Assembly (NCBI GenBank): GCA_963971575.1
Contig: OZ020616.1
Location: 12,679,575-12,743,574, forward strand
Reading direction: 5' to 3'
Length of the DNA: 64,000 nt
Source of the DNA: Liopterus haemorrhoidalis
Lineage: Eukaryota > Arthropoda > Insecta > Coleoptera > Dytiscidae
Shown: piece by piece, positions 11,290-22,767 of the stretch
How positions within the stretch are numbered: position 1 is the stretch's first letter
How the letters are laid out: the number at the start of each line of letters is the position of its first letter
Translations under genes and position numbers: made by a program
The notes under the pieces: generated by a model
Seen by the model: the letters and a program-made list of their open reading frames with translations, nothing else
The model's database searches: none
What the model was told of the DNA's origin: nothing

Positions 11290-11615
11290 TTCAAAAGAAA
11301 AAATTGTATTGTGTGTGTTACTCGACAAAAATGAATCCGGTGTTATGTTACATATAGGGACTTTATTTATAAGTTCTTTGGCTATGTTTGTAAAGTGCTC
11401 ATTAAACTGGTTGGGGGTGATAATGGTTTCTTTAAGGTGATTTTCAGTATTATTTCTTCGTTTATTAATAATTTGCCATTTAGCTTTCTGAATATTATTC
11501 GAATTATTAATAAATTTAGTATTGGCTTCAATCTTAGCTGCAGATATTGCTTTACGGTAAACAGTTTTATATTTATCACGTGCGGTTTTATTGAATTCAG
11601 TTGGGTTCATATTGA
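11290..11615 (-). pseudogene. Non-LTR retrotransposon, segment upstream of reverse transcriptase
   Basis: Minus strand from ATG at about 11608: NPTEFNKTARDKYKTVYRKA, then SAAKIEANTKFINNS, KAKWQIINKRRN and ITPNQFNEHFTNIAKEL. This matches the linker between endonuclease and reverse transcriptase in jockey-like LINEs (pattern KxWxIINxxxxxxxxx..N.FN..F..I). The reverse transcriptase itself is absent; the frame runs on into non-homologous sequence below 11290. Truncated and inactive. Confidence 0.6.
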
Positions 11616-11759
11616 GGACTTGATTTAAGCCTTGGCGTACTTGATTTAAGCCTTGGAGTCATGATAACAAGTCAACATGATGTTGACCAACGATTTAGGC
11701 ATGAAATCATGGATGTTGTCATCACGATAAGGCACTAACTCGCACTTTCCTTGTGGTTT

Positions 11760-11920
11760 GGGAGTTTTTGGTGAAATTATTTCGCCAAAAGAGATCTGAA
11801 AGCAATTCCAAAAAGTGACTACAAAATGTGTTTCTAGAAGTGGAAGAGAAGCTAGCTGCGTTATGTAGCTACAGAAGGACAGTATTTCGAAGGTGATAAT
11901 TTAAAAGTAAAATAAGACTA
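11760..11920 (+). pseudogene. mariner transposase 3' fragment
   Basis: The + strand frame reads LKAIPKSDYKMCF, stop, KWKRSWLRYVATEGQYFEGD, followed by NLKVK and a stop. This is the C terminus of mariner transposases (LKAIPKS..KCFE.WKKRW..C....G.YFEGD). No termini are visible. Confidence 0.65.
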
Positions 11921-12432
11921 CATCGACTTTTTTTTTTCGATAAGGAGTTCTGGTATCTCCAAACTTGAGCACGTTCGTAATTATACCATAAAAGCAACTA
12001 TGAACGTTGAAAACACCATCATAGAATCGATAGAGAAGAAACGACACTTATGGTATGGGCACCTTATTTGTTTCTTTGACTTTATGTATATGGCATTGTC
12101 TATCATAGTTCTCTCTCTATTCGCAACTTAAAGACCACCCTTTCACAAGATATTTGCCAAATAGAAAATATTTGCCATCAAAATGATTCAGAAATGCTTA
12201 TACTAACCTGCTTAACAATAAGGTTATGTGGGTTGCCTGAGCAATCCACGCAAAATTTTAGAGAATCTAATGCCGCTATTTTTCAACCGCCCCAAATCCG
12301 TTTATCATTCTAACCTCCTTAATTCTCATCATGTGTACTAACCACTGTCATCGACTACATTTTATTGTGATAATTGCCTATGAGTACAGTTCTTGAATAT
12401 GTTCTTGAATATGGGCTTGGATATCTTATATA
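11921..12432. other. Non-genic stretch
   Basis: No coding or repeat feature was recognised in about 510 bp of intronic sequence. Confidence 0.35.
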
Positions 12433-12961
12433 TAGTCGGATTGCTGATAGGTGACTGTTAAATGTATGTATCAAGTAGTGCATTCATATAATAATCTAGT
12501 TACCATTTTTCAGCGATTTTAAAAATGTTTTTTGTTATTTGTCTTAACTGTCAGTGTCTGGTAATAAATATTAATTAAAATATGGCTAGCGGCCAATTAT
12601 TAAATTCACAAACTTTAATTTTAAATCTGCTGGAATAAACAACAAATTATAATCCAAAATTTATGTATGAGTATAAATTTTTCCTTATTTATAATTATCT
12701 TAAAATTAATAATTTTGTTTGTTTGAATACTGCTGTAAATTTATTTTCGCGCTCTAATTAGTAAAGATATCTAAAAATCATGCCGTTTCTTTCTAATGCA
12801 TTGTTTTTTATTCAAATAATTTTGAAGGTTAGTTGTCAACTTGGGTCACTATACGTTACTATGGGTATGCAAATAATTATAATGATATAGACAGAGAAAA
12901 AATATAGTATTGAACATCGATACTTGTAGCAACGAACAGTCACTTATCAGCAATCCGACTA
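12433..12961. mobile_element. MITE, 529 bp, TA target duplication
   Basis: Left terminus tagtcggattgctgatagg and right terminus cttatcagcaatccgacta form inverted repeats of about 27 bp with one mismatch (extending through gtgactgtt/aacagtcac). TA flanks both ends (12431-12432, 12962-12963). No ORF. Confidence 0.8.
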
Positions 12962-13100
12962 TATCTTACGCAGCGTCAGTGTAACCTGGACAATCGCCAG
13001 GGCCTCGATCTTTTTGGGGCTACGCGGTCGCTTATAAAATAGCTAGTTTTAGACTTCGCTGGTAGCATAAAATTTAAGCTAGCAACTAAGATATACGTGA

Positions 13101-13970
13101 TCTGTTCAGAAAATAACCGAACATTTAAGCGAAAGTTTCCCCAGTTTCACGCAAATTTTTACGTTGCATCGTTGCTCCAGAAAATCGCACATTTCAAAAA
13201 TCGCCACTAACACTTAAACACGTTGCACTCAAATAACAATATCACGAAAACTAAACAAGATATCAACAATCCAAGTACATGTGGATACAAAGGAGGTTAT
13301 GAGAAACGCAGTGCTGCCAACCGTATATCACTAAGGGTACATTAGATTTGTACAGGGTAGAGCGAGCGCAACAACTCGAACACGGAGCGAGCTTGGGTTG
13401 TGACGTAATGTTTACAAAATCTGACCCTACAATTTTAGACGGCGTTTTTACTGTCAGATTAGTTCACGTTAATCATGAATCAAAATTATGTACCTCGGTT
13501 TTCGTTGATTTCTTTTTCAATGATGAATTTGAACAAGTAATTTTACTGATCGTCTGTTTCTTCCATCTTAATTTTATGCACGGTGTATTTTAATAATTTT
13601 TTTGCTGTTTACAGAACGTCACAAATACACAAAATGGGAGTACTCTGTAGCCATAAGCAAATAAAAATATTATTTGTCTATGGCTATTATTTTTATTTAT
13701 AATTTAATTTAAAACTTTTATTTCTTTCCCCACCTTTTTCCGTCGCACCCCATATGCTGGGTACTTGCTGGGTACTTGGGTAAACTCTAAATACTTGCTC
13801 GATCGCAAAACTAATGTAATTGGATTTACCCGAGCGTCAAATCGAACAAGTTTGAGCGTACAGAACGTGCTCGGAACACTGGGAGCGTCAAATCAAAAGG
13901 GTACATTTGATTTGACGAAATATCCCTGTTGGCGCGTAATTCAAAATGTTCGGTTAGAAAATAAACTAGA
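13101..13970. repeat. Dispersed repeat family Q, copy 1
   Basis: The left part (13142-13330, from acgcaaatttttacgttgca to gctgccaaccgtatatcac) matches 52027-52215. The right part (13917-13957, aaatatccctgttggcgcg) matches 54535-54580. Outer inverted termini are ttcagaaaataaccgaaca (left) and tgttcggttagaaaata (right). The middle differs completely from copy 2: here it has two direct copies of gggtacattwgatttg (13328 and 13902) around unique sequence with CDS-like but unrecognised open frames. Confidence 0.6.
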
Positions 13971-15242
13971 GTTATGTCTGTTCTTCTTTCCTCTTACTTA
14001 GATTTCGACTTACGTTTAATGTTCTGTTTCTTTCTAACAAATTGTATGTGTGTGACATATCTAAAATCATGCTTCGGTTTATATCTGTATACATTCGTCC
14101 TTGATGTAGGTACAATCTTTGGCTGGTCCTACTTTATCAAGTATGTTTCTTAAACAATTTTTTTATATATTCTTATTTCCTTTTTTTTCTTTATTTTAAT
14201 ATATTTTTATTATCTTTTATTGTAATATTGTAATTTTCTATTACTGATTTTAGATTGAAAATTTATTTTTGAAAATGTACAGTAATATTATTATTTGTTT
14301 TTTACCTGCAAAAAAGGTGCCATGGGATATTAAGCAACGGGCGTTGGTATTTTCAAAATCTGTCAACTATGAACAAATTAGCGAAGTAATTCCCACATCT
14401 AACTTATATTATTAAATGAAATGTAAATTTAATACGGTATTTTCATAAATATGTAAAAAATGTATATTTTTTATTTTGTTTTGAAGTTAATTTAATAAAT
14501 ATTTGCAAACCTCGACAAGTGCGAGTATATAATTGACAGATAAGGTTAAGTAATTGCTGAGTGAATTACAGAATTCTAATCACTGCAGTATGTTTATTTA
14601 CATATCGGATTACACAGTGATAACATGTAAACAAGAACTTGATTTCTAGCTTCCAATGACTTCCAACGGAAGAACAAGCTTAGATATTAAATAGCAGTAG
14701 CGATAGATAATAAATACTTAAGTAAATTACCCTTCCTAATTATATGATAATAATAATCCTGCGTCGATTTTGACTATAAGGATCACAATAAATATAAGAT
14801 TGTTGATTTACTTCTGTCGCATTTATTGATAAAATTCATTTTAATAGGAGTATAATTTAGAAAAAGAATTTATTTAATAAACTACACATTTGCCATCATG
14901 TTATCATTTGATTTACCAAATATTCAATATATCAAAATCTTCAATATTTAAATCTTGCGTGCAAAATATTTACTATCGCTGCGTCTCGAGCTTGTTTGTT
15001 TCTATAACTAAGCAGTTGTGTTCATTTTCTCGGTAAAATTCGGCAGATTTCACGTTAGTGTCTTCTGTCCATTTTACGAGGGTTACCATTTATGTTTTTA
15101 CTAGATGGCAATATTGAAATGTGTCATTATTACCTATATATTCGTAAAATTTGTCATTTGTTATTGTGAAATCAGTAGCAACTTATAAATTGACAGAGTA
15201 GTTTGTTGACAGTGAGTGTTAAAAAAACAAGTTTGTGTAAAA
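13971..15242. other. Non-genic AT-rich intron sequence
   Basis: No gene was recognised. Around 14325-14410 a short open stretch (PWDIKQRALVFSKSVNYEQI) looks like decayed coding sequence, but it could not be assigned. The last ~180 bp resemble the 5' untranslated end of the mariner fragment that follows. Confidence 0.35.
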
Positions 15243-15316
15243 ATGGATATTACTCGTGAAGGTTTTCGTTGGATGATTTTTTACGATTTTAGTAAAGGCC
15301 TAACTCAACAACAATA
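15243..15316 (+). pseudogene. mariner transposase N-terminal fragment
   Basis: ATG at 15243 gives MDITREGFRWMIFYDFSKGL followed by TQQQ and a stop in an AAT repeat. The pattern FR.MIFYDFK.GLTQ.. is the start of a mariner lineage I associate with mori-type elements. The frame is cut within codons by the (AAT)n and repeat R copy B, so the rest is lost or displaced. Confidence 0.65.
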
Positions 15317-15345
15317 ATAATAATAATAATTTATTTCCCATATAT

Positions 15346-15417
15346 CATTTTTAGGGTTTTGTAGGTATGACCAAAAAACCCTTATACCGTCATTTTGTCG
15401 TCTGTCTATCTGTCTGG

Positions 15418-15453
<36 letters not shown>

Positions 15454-16519
15454 TCGGTAAAAATTGTAGCCAAACGGCTAAACCTAGAGAGTTGAAAATT
15501 GGCATGCTTGTACAACTTTTTGACCCGCACATAGGAAAAATACTAAAACATCTAAAAAAACATATCCCCCTAAAAATATAAACAAATATGTGATCATCGA
15601 AAAAAAAAATATTTTTTTAAAATTCTGAGTAGGCTATCAAATGAAAGCCCTTAGTACGTGGATTAACTATCAAAATTTAATTTTTGCAAAATAAATTATT
15701 TTGAGGCGATTTTAGCCAAAATTGTGCAAAAAAATTTTTGTCCCACACCCTGTACCCCAGATGGTTTAAACTAAAAATGTGAAAAAATTCTAAGTAATGT
15801 ATAATGGTGTGAACCGGAATAGTACAACAGGAATTTTTGATCAGATTATGTTTTTGGAAAATAACGCATTTTTTGTGTTTTTTGGTTGACGATGCATACA
15901 TGTTATACTCTTATAACACACTAAGTTGATAAGCGTTTGGTGGTCTAGTGGCTCAGTTGCTCGTCAACCACACAGGATCGTTATTCACTACACAGGTTCA
16001 TTCCTGGCTTGTGGAGTCAATTTTATTTTTTGTTTTTTTTTTCATATTTATTATGTTTAAATTAATTTGTTAAAATTCTAGTTATATTTTACCACATTTT
16101 GAATTTAATTTTCAAGAGCGTAAATTTAATAACCAATTGGAATTATATTTTCATTCTGTGTCATTTATACGAAGCCAGAGGGGCGGAGCGTATGATTTAA
16201 GACAACCAATGAAAGCCATAGGCCCAATTTTCAAAATCCTAATGAACCTTGTTATATAAAAAAAATACTGCACTTATTTAGAAACCTAAATAATGATATT
16301 AGGTATTCGAATTAAAATTAACAAAAATATATTTTAACATAAAATTTGTTTTTAAAGCTCTGAGATTAACAGACGATAAATTATTTTAAAAAGATCGTTC
16401 ATTTTGCCGTGGTTACTACAAAGCAAAATTTGTCCTACACACTTAGCATGCCGCCTTCACTTATTATATACCTGCGAAACCCTGCAATGTGTGAAAATTC
16501 ACACTTCACATCAATTTTT
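15346..16519 (-). repeat. Dispersed repeat family R, copy B (inverted)
   Basis: Reverse-complement copy of 2081-3111: it starts tttttagggttttgtagg, passes the (GTCT)n run at about 15400-15452, and ends gtgtgaaaattcacacttca. At 1174 bp it is the longest of the three copies. Its tRNA-like module (about 15938-16015) is on the + strand, again opposite to the element's orientation. Confidence 0.75.
15938..16015 (+). other. tRNA-like module inside repeat R copy B
   Basis: tggtggtctagtggctcag resembles a pol III A box (tRGYnnAnnnG) and caggttcattcctggc a B box, spaced about as in a tRNA gene. The sequence differs from those in copies A and C. The lack of an obvious perfect acceptor stem argues against a functional tRNA gene. 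Confidence 0.45.
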
Positions 16520-17940
16520 ACAGTTAATACATACATATTTAATTTATTTATATTTATATTTATTTATTGTTAGTTACAATTTTTTTATTTATGTTTATTT
16601 TATCTATGTATTTATTTCTTCAATCATTTATTTATGTGACATGTTTGTGCACTTCGTTTCTCGTTGCTTTACCATGTTTAATATAATTTAAATTTTGATT
16701 TTTATTCAGGATTATTAATGAAGTTTGGGCAAAAATCTGTCGCGGATCAAGAGTGCTAGTGTCTTTATATAATTTTTCGCTGGAGTAATCTCTTGGTTTT
16801 TTATATATAATTGTTATATAGTTTTTTGACTTGTTATTAATGATTTTATTATAGTTTTAGCTATGCCTTCCCACCCTATTATACCATATGGTATAAGACG
16901 GTGTACTAATCCATAATACACTCTTTTCAATAAATATTGTGGAATAATTTTGGCTAACTTTATAAAGAATACTTCATAAGAAAATACTCGCATCTTTTAC
17001 TAAGATATGAAAATATCTTTACAGGGCCAGAGCGTGGAGTGAGGCGCTTGCCTCAGGCGGCACTTTCAGAAGGACGGCATTTTTGTATCACATATTAAAA
17101 GAAATTTTTATTTATTTCATTGTGGAAGAAGTAAGAAAATTATAGGAAAAAACTGTTCGGAGTAAATTTATTGGAGTGCGAATAGCCGATATTTCAAATA
17201 CTTTTTATCATTGATGAAAAATACTTTGATCGGTATTTGGTATTTGAAATACTTTTACCGAGTATTTGGCACAGCTGAGGCATGGATTACACACCTTATT
17301 ATGTATGAATTATTTAAAAAATTATTTACTGCAGCCAAAAGTCAGCAGCTAAATGCATAATAAAAAGAGATGTTGATAGCCATCTTTCAATAGTTTTGTG
17401 AACTTAACTATTGAACTTTTTCCTAATAAAAGGTTCAGGAAATATCATATAATAAAGAGTTAAATTCGTCCTTGAACTTTGTGAATTCGCGTGCGGTTTT
17501 TTTAATGTAAATTGGTAAGACACGCTATACACATTGAAAGTAATAGGTCGCCTTTGATACAAGCCGAAAACACGGAATTTCCTTGTATATTCATATTAAA
17601 ACTATTATTTCTTTATCGTATGCCACTTTAATTTTTATTAATGTATTTTAAATTATAAAATTAATTCAAACAAAACAATACAGTAATAACAATAACTCGA
17701 ACAATTTTAGTAATTCGTTCCAAAAATATCACGCTCTGTTCAAATCACATTATATAAAATGTGAATTAAATGGTTTTTATTATAATTGCTGCCATAAAAT
17801 TTATTGGAAATATGAAAAATTGGAATTTTTGTATTTATTCATTTTATAGATATAACACACCCGTAAAATCTGTAAAGCTATAAGCTACAGAAAATCCTTA
17901 AGTACCCAACTATAACCCAACTATAACGCTAATATTTACG
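16520..17940. other. Non-genic AT-rich stretch
   Basis: Contains TTTA-rich low-complexity sequence at about 16540-16640. At about 17030-17085 is a cagagcgtggagtgaggcgc..gcctcaggcggcac segment that looks like a repeat terminus but was not resolved. No gene recognised. Confidence 0.35.
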
Positions 17941-17993
17941 AACGGCAAGTTATAGGAACTGCTATTGTCTGGAGAAAGTTATGAACACTAAGG

Positions 17994-18067
17994 CAGTGTT
18001 TCTCAACCTTTTCTGGCATGGGACCCCCCAAAATAACGTAAATATTGTCTGCGGCCCCCTATATATA

Positions 18068-18132
<65 letters not shown>

Positions 18133-18849
18133 TGAGAGAGAGAGAGAGAGTGAGAGAGAGAGTGAGAGAGAGAGAGAGAGTGAGAGAGAGGGGAATCACA
18201 AGGTGTATCAAGATAGAGGAAACACGATGTTTCTCGAAAAGACGATGTGTGAGCAAGCTGGGAAAAAATTGGGTGACCAGAGTTTACCCAAATAATTGGA
18301 TGGTAGTATTTAAATTTTTCTAAATAATCCGGAAGTACAGGATATCAAGGACGACTTCGATTTTTTATATAGGAACGTATGGCGTGTTGGGTATATTTAA
18401 ATAAAGCTTTTGAAAAGAAACAACTTTTACATGAACATGTTTTTAATATCTGTTATGGTTACCTATAATGGCTTGCAAGTATTTTTATTTACAAGTGTTC
18501 AAAGTTGCTTTCCATTTTGAACACTTTCGCATCCTTACCCTTTAGTTAACAGTAGCTCGGAGCATAACAAAACATATTGCCCATTCAAGTCGTACCTTCT
18601 TGAAAGTACTTGAAGTACCTCCAACGCGAACCGTTTAAATTAGTTGTCAAAATAAGTATAATTTATTTTATTTATGTTTAAAAGGTATATTTTAATAAAT
18701 ATAAATGTCATATATTTATGAATATATCTTGCAATAATTAGAGTTTTTCTATTATAATTTCATGCTTCAATCTTGTATATCTTCGCGGCCCCCCGACGAA
18801 ACTTTCACGGCCTCCTAGGGGGCCGCGGCCCCCCGGTTGAGAAACGCTG
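17994..18849. mobile_element. hAT-like non-autonomous element, copy 2, with perfect 8-bp target duplication
   Basis: Termini cagtgtttctcaacc and ggttgagaaacgctg are inverted repeats of the hAT type. The 8-bp cactaagg occurs on both sides (17986-17993 and 18850-18857), the length expected for hAT. Inside are a (TA)n(GA)n microsatellite at about 18061-18190 and a segment shared with copy 1 at 1-536. A shared peptide-like reading (VYQDRG..) is broken by stops in both, so no active transposase is called. It interrupts an older mariner. Confidence 0.88.
18061..18190. repeat. (TA)n followed by (GA)n microsatellite
   Basis: About 55 bp of TA repeats run straight into about 75 bp of GA repeats with scattered gtga interruptions. 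Open frames across it (poly-YI or RERE-type peptides) are artefacts. Confidence 0.95.
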
Positions 18850-18857
18850 CACTAAGG

Positions 18858-19465
18858 TACGCTGATGATATGACACCATACGCACCACATTGCCTTCTTA
18901 CTGTGGGCACCTTTTGCTATACCTTTCGGTGTTTCACCCGGAGATACACAAACTTTCTTTCTTTGGGCGTTTTTGAAGAGCAACCACGATTCATCACCAG
19001 TGACAAGATTCTTCAAAAATGACGATTGCTCGTTTCTCTGCAGCAATTCGGTGAAAATTCGAACTCGATCGACTTTGTTGTTGTCGGAGAGTTCGCGAGG
19101 CACCCATCCAGCCAATTTCCACACTTTTCCAAGCTTTTTTAGGCGACGGATGATCGTGGATTGGTCGACATTGAAGTCTTAGGCTAGTAGCCGGGTTGAC
19201 TATCATCCTCTTCCACGAATGACGAAAGTGCCTGGTCATCGAAATCCGATGGCCGTCCTCTTCCTTCATCATTCTTAAAACTTGTGTCACCCGATTTGAA
19301 CTTGTGGAACCATCTTTCAACTTGTTCTTGACTGATTGTCCCTCTACCGAAAAGCTCGTTGAGATTGCGCAATAATTGTGTCGCTTTCCATCCTTTCTCG
19401 AAGTGGTAGAGCCATTAATTATATGACGAACATGAATATGATTTTCGACACGCATTTTTTTCACC
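18858..19465 (-). pseudogene. mariner transposase, degraded, interrupted by hAT
   Basis: Minus-strand pieces in different frames read LFGRGTISQEQVERWFHKFK, GRGRPSDFDDQALSSFVEED, then VWKLAGWVPRELSDNNKVDR, LVTGDESWLLFKN and PGETPKGIAK..KKAMWCVWC. These are the HTH, the WVPHEL-type linker and the first catalytic D (TGDE) of mariner transposases. Further C-terminal sequence may continue on the other side of the hAT insertion (about 17930-17985), where a weak TIAV..TCRS reading was seen. Many frameshifts; an old copy. Confidence 0.75.
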
Positions 19466-19814
19466 TAAAAACAGAAGAATGTTTTTATAATTATTACATA
19501 AAATAAGCGTAATTAACTTAAAATAAAAACTCAAAAAAAATTTGCATCAACCAATAATTTTAGTAAAATTAAATATAGCGGTAATGGATAATAAAGATTA
19601 AAAATTAGGTATCAAAATCATTGTAATCGCTTAAATTGCAATATTTTTTCTTAATTTGACTTGACTTCTCCTGGGAAGAGGGCCCGTTAAATACCCATGG
19701 CCTAGGCCCGTACAATTCATAAGACGGTCCTGAGTCGGCGACTGCTATAGGCTCTGTATATTCGGCTAATCGGCTTTAACCGTTGGCGTGATCAGAAATA
19801 GAAAAAGTTAGATA
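19466..19814. other. Non-genic stretch between two mariners
   Basis: No feature was recognised in about 350 bp except the TA target at 19813-19814. Confidence 0.35.
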
Positions 19815-20928
19815 CCAGGTCTACAAGTATGAAATGCGGATTTTCTTTTAAATAAAACACATTAAACTCAAAAGAACAGTAAAAGTTTATTAATTCAAAG
19901 TATGCTCCATTAGAAGTTATACATTTTTCCCATCTTTCAGGCATTTTGTGAATACCTCGCCAGTAGAACTCTTCCCCTTTCCCCGCAAACCATTCATCTA
20001 GCCATTCTTTCACATTTTCATATGAACAAAAGTGCTGCTCGGCAAGTGCGTGACCCATCGATGCGAACAAGTGGTAATCTGAAGGAGCCAAGTCTGGTGA
20101 GTAAGCGGCATGGGGTAACACTTCCCACTTGTGTGCCTCCAATGTGTTGCAAACTGCTTTTGCCTTATGTGATGGAGCGTTATTGTGAAGAAAGATTACC
20201 TTGTGCTGTCTTCTTTCGTATTCTGGTCGTTTTATGAGCGGCGAATGGTTCAATTCGATCAGTTGTTGTTGGTAGCGTTAGGTATTAACTGTTTCACCAG
20301 GTTTTAACAATTCATAATAGACCACACCCTTTTGGTCGCACCAAGTACAGAGCATTGTCTTTTTGCCAAAGCGATTCGGTCTTGCAGTTGATTTGGATGG
20401 TGAGCCTGGGTTCACCCATGATTTTTTGCGTTTGGGATTTTCAAAATAAATCCATTTTTCATCGCCAGTAATGATACGATGCAAAAAAGACTTTCTTTTG
20501 TATCGTGCAAGCAAAATTTCACAAGTGTTTTTGCGTTTTTCCATCTGCCTCTCATTCAATGCATGTGGAACCCATCTGCCGACTTTCTGGATCTTACCCA
20601 TCTCTCGTAGGCGATTGGAAACAGCTTGTTAACTAACGCCTAACTGCTCTGCTAGTTGTTTTTGTGATTGACTATCGTCTTCCTGTAGCAATGTTTCCAA
20701 TTTTGTATCTTCATATTTTTTTGGAGGTTTTCCATGTTCTTTGTCTGTAAGATCAAAGTCACCACTTTTGAAACGCCGAAACCATCGTTCACACGTATCT
20801 TGCGATGGAGCATATTCACCATAAGCTTCTCGAAGCAGTCGGTATGATTCAGCAGCAGTTTTTTTCAAATGAAAACAAAACAGTAGTACTGTCCGCGAAT
20901 GCTCTTTATTTGGCACAAAATTTGACAT
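19792..20928 (-). pseudogene. mariner transposase with two stops and a mutated catalytic Asp
   Basis: Start ATG at 20928 (MSNFVPNKEHSR). Domains in order: HTH with CERWFRRFKSGDFDL, QLAEQLGVS, TAA at 20629-20631, WVPHALNER linker, ITGDEKWIYFENP (first catalytic D), KGVVYYELLKPGETVNT, TAA at 20278-20280, YQQQLIEL, FLHNNAPSHKAK, and YSPDLAPSDYHLF (third D, 34 residues after the second). The usual HDN motif reads HNN (AAT instead of a GAT-type codon), so the second catalytic Asp is lost. The family length of ~345 codons is otherwise kept in one frame. The natural stop after NGAYFE is missing and the frame runs through the terminus to 19792. Confidence 0.9.
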
Positions 20929-21099
20929 TTTTAACACAGTAAAACAAAACTAAATGATCACTTTTCAAATTATAACCTATACGCATTTGACACTTAATGA
21001 TAACTTAACAAAACGCCATATGTGTTGAAACTTTGAAGTATACAACCTGTTTGCGCGGCAAGCTTGAAAAAAATCCGCATTTCATACTTGTAGACCTGG
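19815..21099 (-). mobile_element. mariner (D34D) with perfect 30-bp termini
   Basis: Ends are perfect inverted repeats for 30 bp starting ccaggtctacaagtatgaaa, flanked by TA at 19813-19814 and 21100-21101. Length 1285 bp, normal for mariner. The transposase lies on the minus strand. The intact termini and few lesions point to a relatively recent insertion in the first long FGF intron, 328 bp upstream of the exon at 21428. Confidence 0.93.
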
Positions 21100-21427
21100 T
21101 ATACCCAGGCATTGCGCACGAGTTTTGCGAAGATTGTATGAAACGTAACTATGTTATTTTCATTGCTATAAACCATTTACATTAATTTTAGATAAAATTA
21201 ACGTAACCCGGAGATTTTATAACAAAACCCGGAGCCCGAAGAAACGATGTTGAAACCCTAAGACTCCGGGTGAAACCCTGAAACCTAGTCACCCTGCACG
21301 CTAATGACTTCGATTCGAATGCAAAAACTTCCAAGTCTAAATGTTAATATTAACCCTAGTGTGTTAAGGCTTTAATGGTCTCAGCTATATCTTGAAAATG
21401 TGTAGTTATATTTGTGATTGTTTCCAG
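21100..21427. other. Intron end before FGF exon
   Basis: No repeat was recognised. It ends in gtgattgtttccag, the acceptor used by the exon at 21428. Confidence 0.4.
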
Positions 21428-21560
21428 GTGATGAATTTCGGTTTGGCGTGGAGTAACGAGCAGACAGTGTACCTGTACCACGACACTAGCTACTCGCGCC
21501 TCGCCATGCAACTAAAAAGCAAGACCGTCCACACAGACGTCAATAACACCTACAGTGAAA
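21428..21560 (+). CDS. FGF gene, exon with first strands of the beta-trefoil
   Basis: Acceptor tttccag and donor gtaagt bound 133 bp, entered in phase 0 and left in phase 1. The reading begins VMNFGLAWSNEQ (end of the putative signal peptide) and continues TVYLYHDTSYSRLAMQLKSK and VHTDVNNTYSE. This matches the FGF core start, in which LYCxxxxYhLxIxPDGxVxGTxDxN forms strands beta1-beta3. The first intron of the core in vertebrate FGF genes also falls shortly after this point. The one leftover base (A) pairs with two bases of the next exon to give Lys, keeping the frame open. Divergent from well-known FGFs, so the subfamily is not assigned. Confidence 0.85.
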
Positions 21561-21649
21561 GTAAGTACCACCATAATCAAAAATATTGCTTTAAAAGGTT
21601 TAGTAAAAAAAAAAATCACAAACTAGCGTCATGAAATTTTATTGGTAAA

Positions 21650-21905
21650 TAATTATTTTACATTAAAAATTATCTTTTTCCCAATACTGCTTTTTTGCGA
21701 CTACACATCGCTACCAGCATTTTTTACACTTCTAGAAACACATTTTGGAATCGCTTTTATGTCAGTTTCAGACTTTTATTTCTTCAATCGTTTGAAAACG
21801 GTGCCCTTTTAACGAATTCTTCAGTTTTGGGAAAAGAAAAAAACACATGTGCCCAAGTTGGGTGAGTACAGTGGATAGGGAACCACTGAGAAGTTGTCGT
21901 GGTGT
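21650..21905 (-). pseudogene. mariner transposase 3' fragment
   Basis: Minus-strand reading: YSPNLGTCVFFLFPKLKNSL, KGHRFQTIEEIK, a stop, then HKSDSKMCF.KCKKCW..CV and a YFE-like end. This is the third-catalytic-D region and C terminus of a mariner transposase, with D replaced by N/V. It lies 90 bp downstream of an FGF exon, inside the second long intron. Not full length; no termini seen. Confidence 0.65.
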
Positions 21906-22324
21906 AACATCCATCTATTTTTAAGCTATCCGGCCGTCCTTATCTTTTATCAAAAATAAATTTCTATTTGGTACGGATGAACCCATTTTCACCAAATTTA
22001 GTACAAGGGGATAAAATAATCCGAGGCAGGTTTTAGTGAGGGTTCCAACTTCGTCCATGTCCCCCTAGGGGACGTTATGGGGGGAAACCATCATTTTCCA
22101 CGCTCCGTGCAGTTTGAATTGATTACATAGGCTAAGCCTTAAGAGATGTATCGATATGATGTAGACAAAAAATATAGATCTTAACTAGATCTAAAAAAAG
22201 TCCGGAAGAGCATATACCTATCATGCACCGATATCTTGTATTGGGCAATTTTCTGTTTTAAAACGTAATAGTTTTTGTATTATAAAGTTTGTGGGTTTTA
22301 TAGTGATGTATCAATTATTTTAGA

Positions 22325-22767
22325 TCAGTGCTTCTCAAAGTGATCGATACCGCCCCCTGGCGGGCGCTGGAACGATCCAGGGGGGCGATAGCAGCCTCGT
22401 GCATTTGGGTGCATTTTCGGGGCCTTGCCCCCCAAATGCACAAAATGATGAAGACTTGCTTACCTACTGTCAGCACTTGGATGCTCTCCATTCTGACTTC
22501 AACCAACGATTTGAAGATATTTTAAAAATGAACATACCCGGTTGGGTTTTGGATCCTTTTGCAAGTGCAAACACTCCAAAATTACAAGAAGAACTGATGG
22601 AAGTAACAGCAAATTACAAATTGAAATTTAAATTCAAAGACGGCTACCAACAGTTCTGGCTGCAAAAGCATATTCCTACAGCTTATCTTGGGTTATGGGC
22701 TATAATACAAAAGTTGTAAATTGCATTTTCTTCGTCATATTTAGTGGAACGTGGGTTTATGCGGTGA
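22325..22767 (+). pseudogene. hAT transposase C-terminal fragment (ZBED/SCAND-like)
   Basis: Starts at a hAT-like terminus cagtgcttctcaaag (22325), followed by the GC-rich cgccccctggcgggcgctgg segment common to such elements. The frame from 22438 reads NDEDLLTYCQHLDALHSDFN, QRFEDILKMNIPGWVLDPFA, LQKHIPTAYLGLWAIIQKL, a stop, then IAFSSSYLVERGF. The last motif is the conserved hAT dimerisation-region SSYLxERxFS. The N-terminal zinc finger and most of the catalytic domain are absent, so this is an internally deleted copy. The right terminus was not found. Confidence 0.75.

Noticed and set aside
15938..16015. Functional tRNA gene
   Set aside because: It lies inside a dispersed repeat at the position of other tRNA-like modules and lacks a convincing acceptor stem.
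17981..18323. Open frames with poly-YI and RERE-type repeats
   Set aside because: They are translations of the (TA)n(GA)n microsatellite inside the hAT element.
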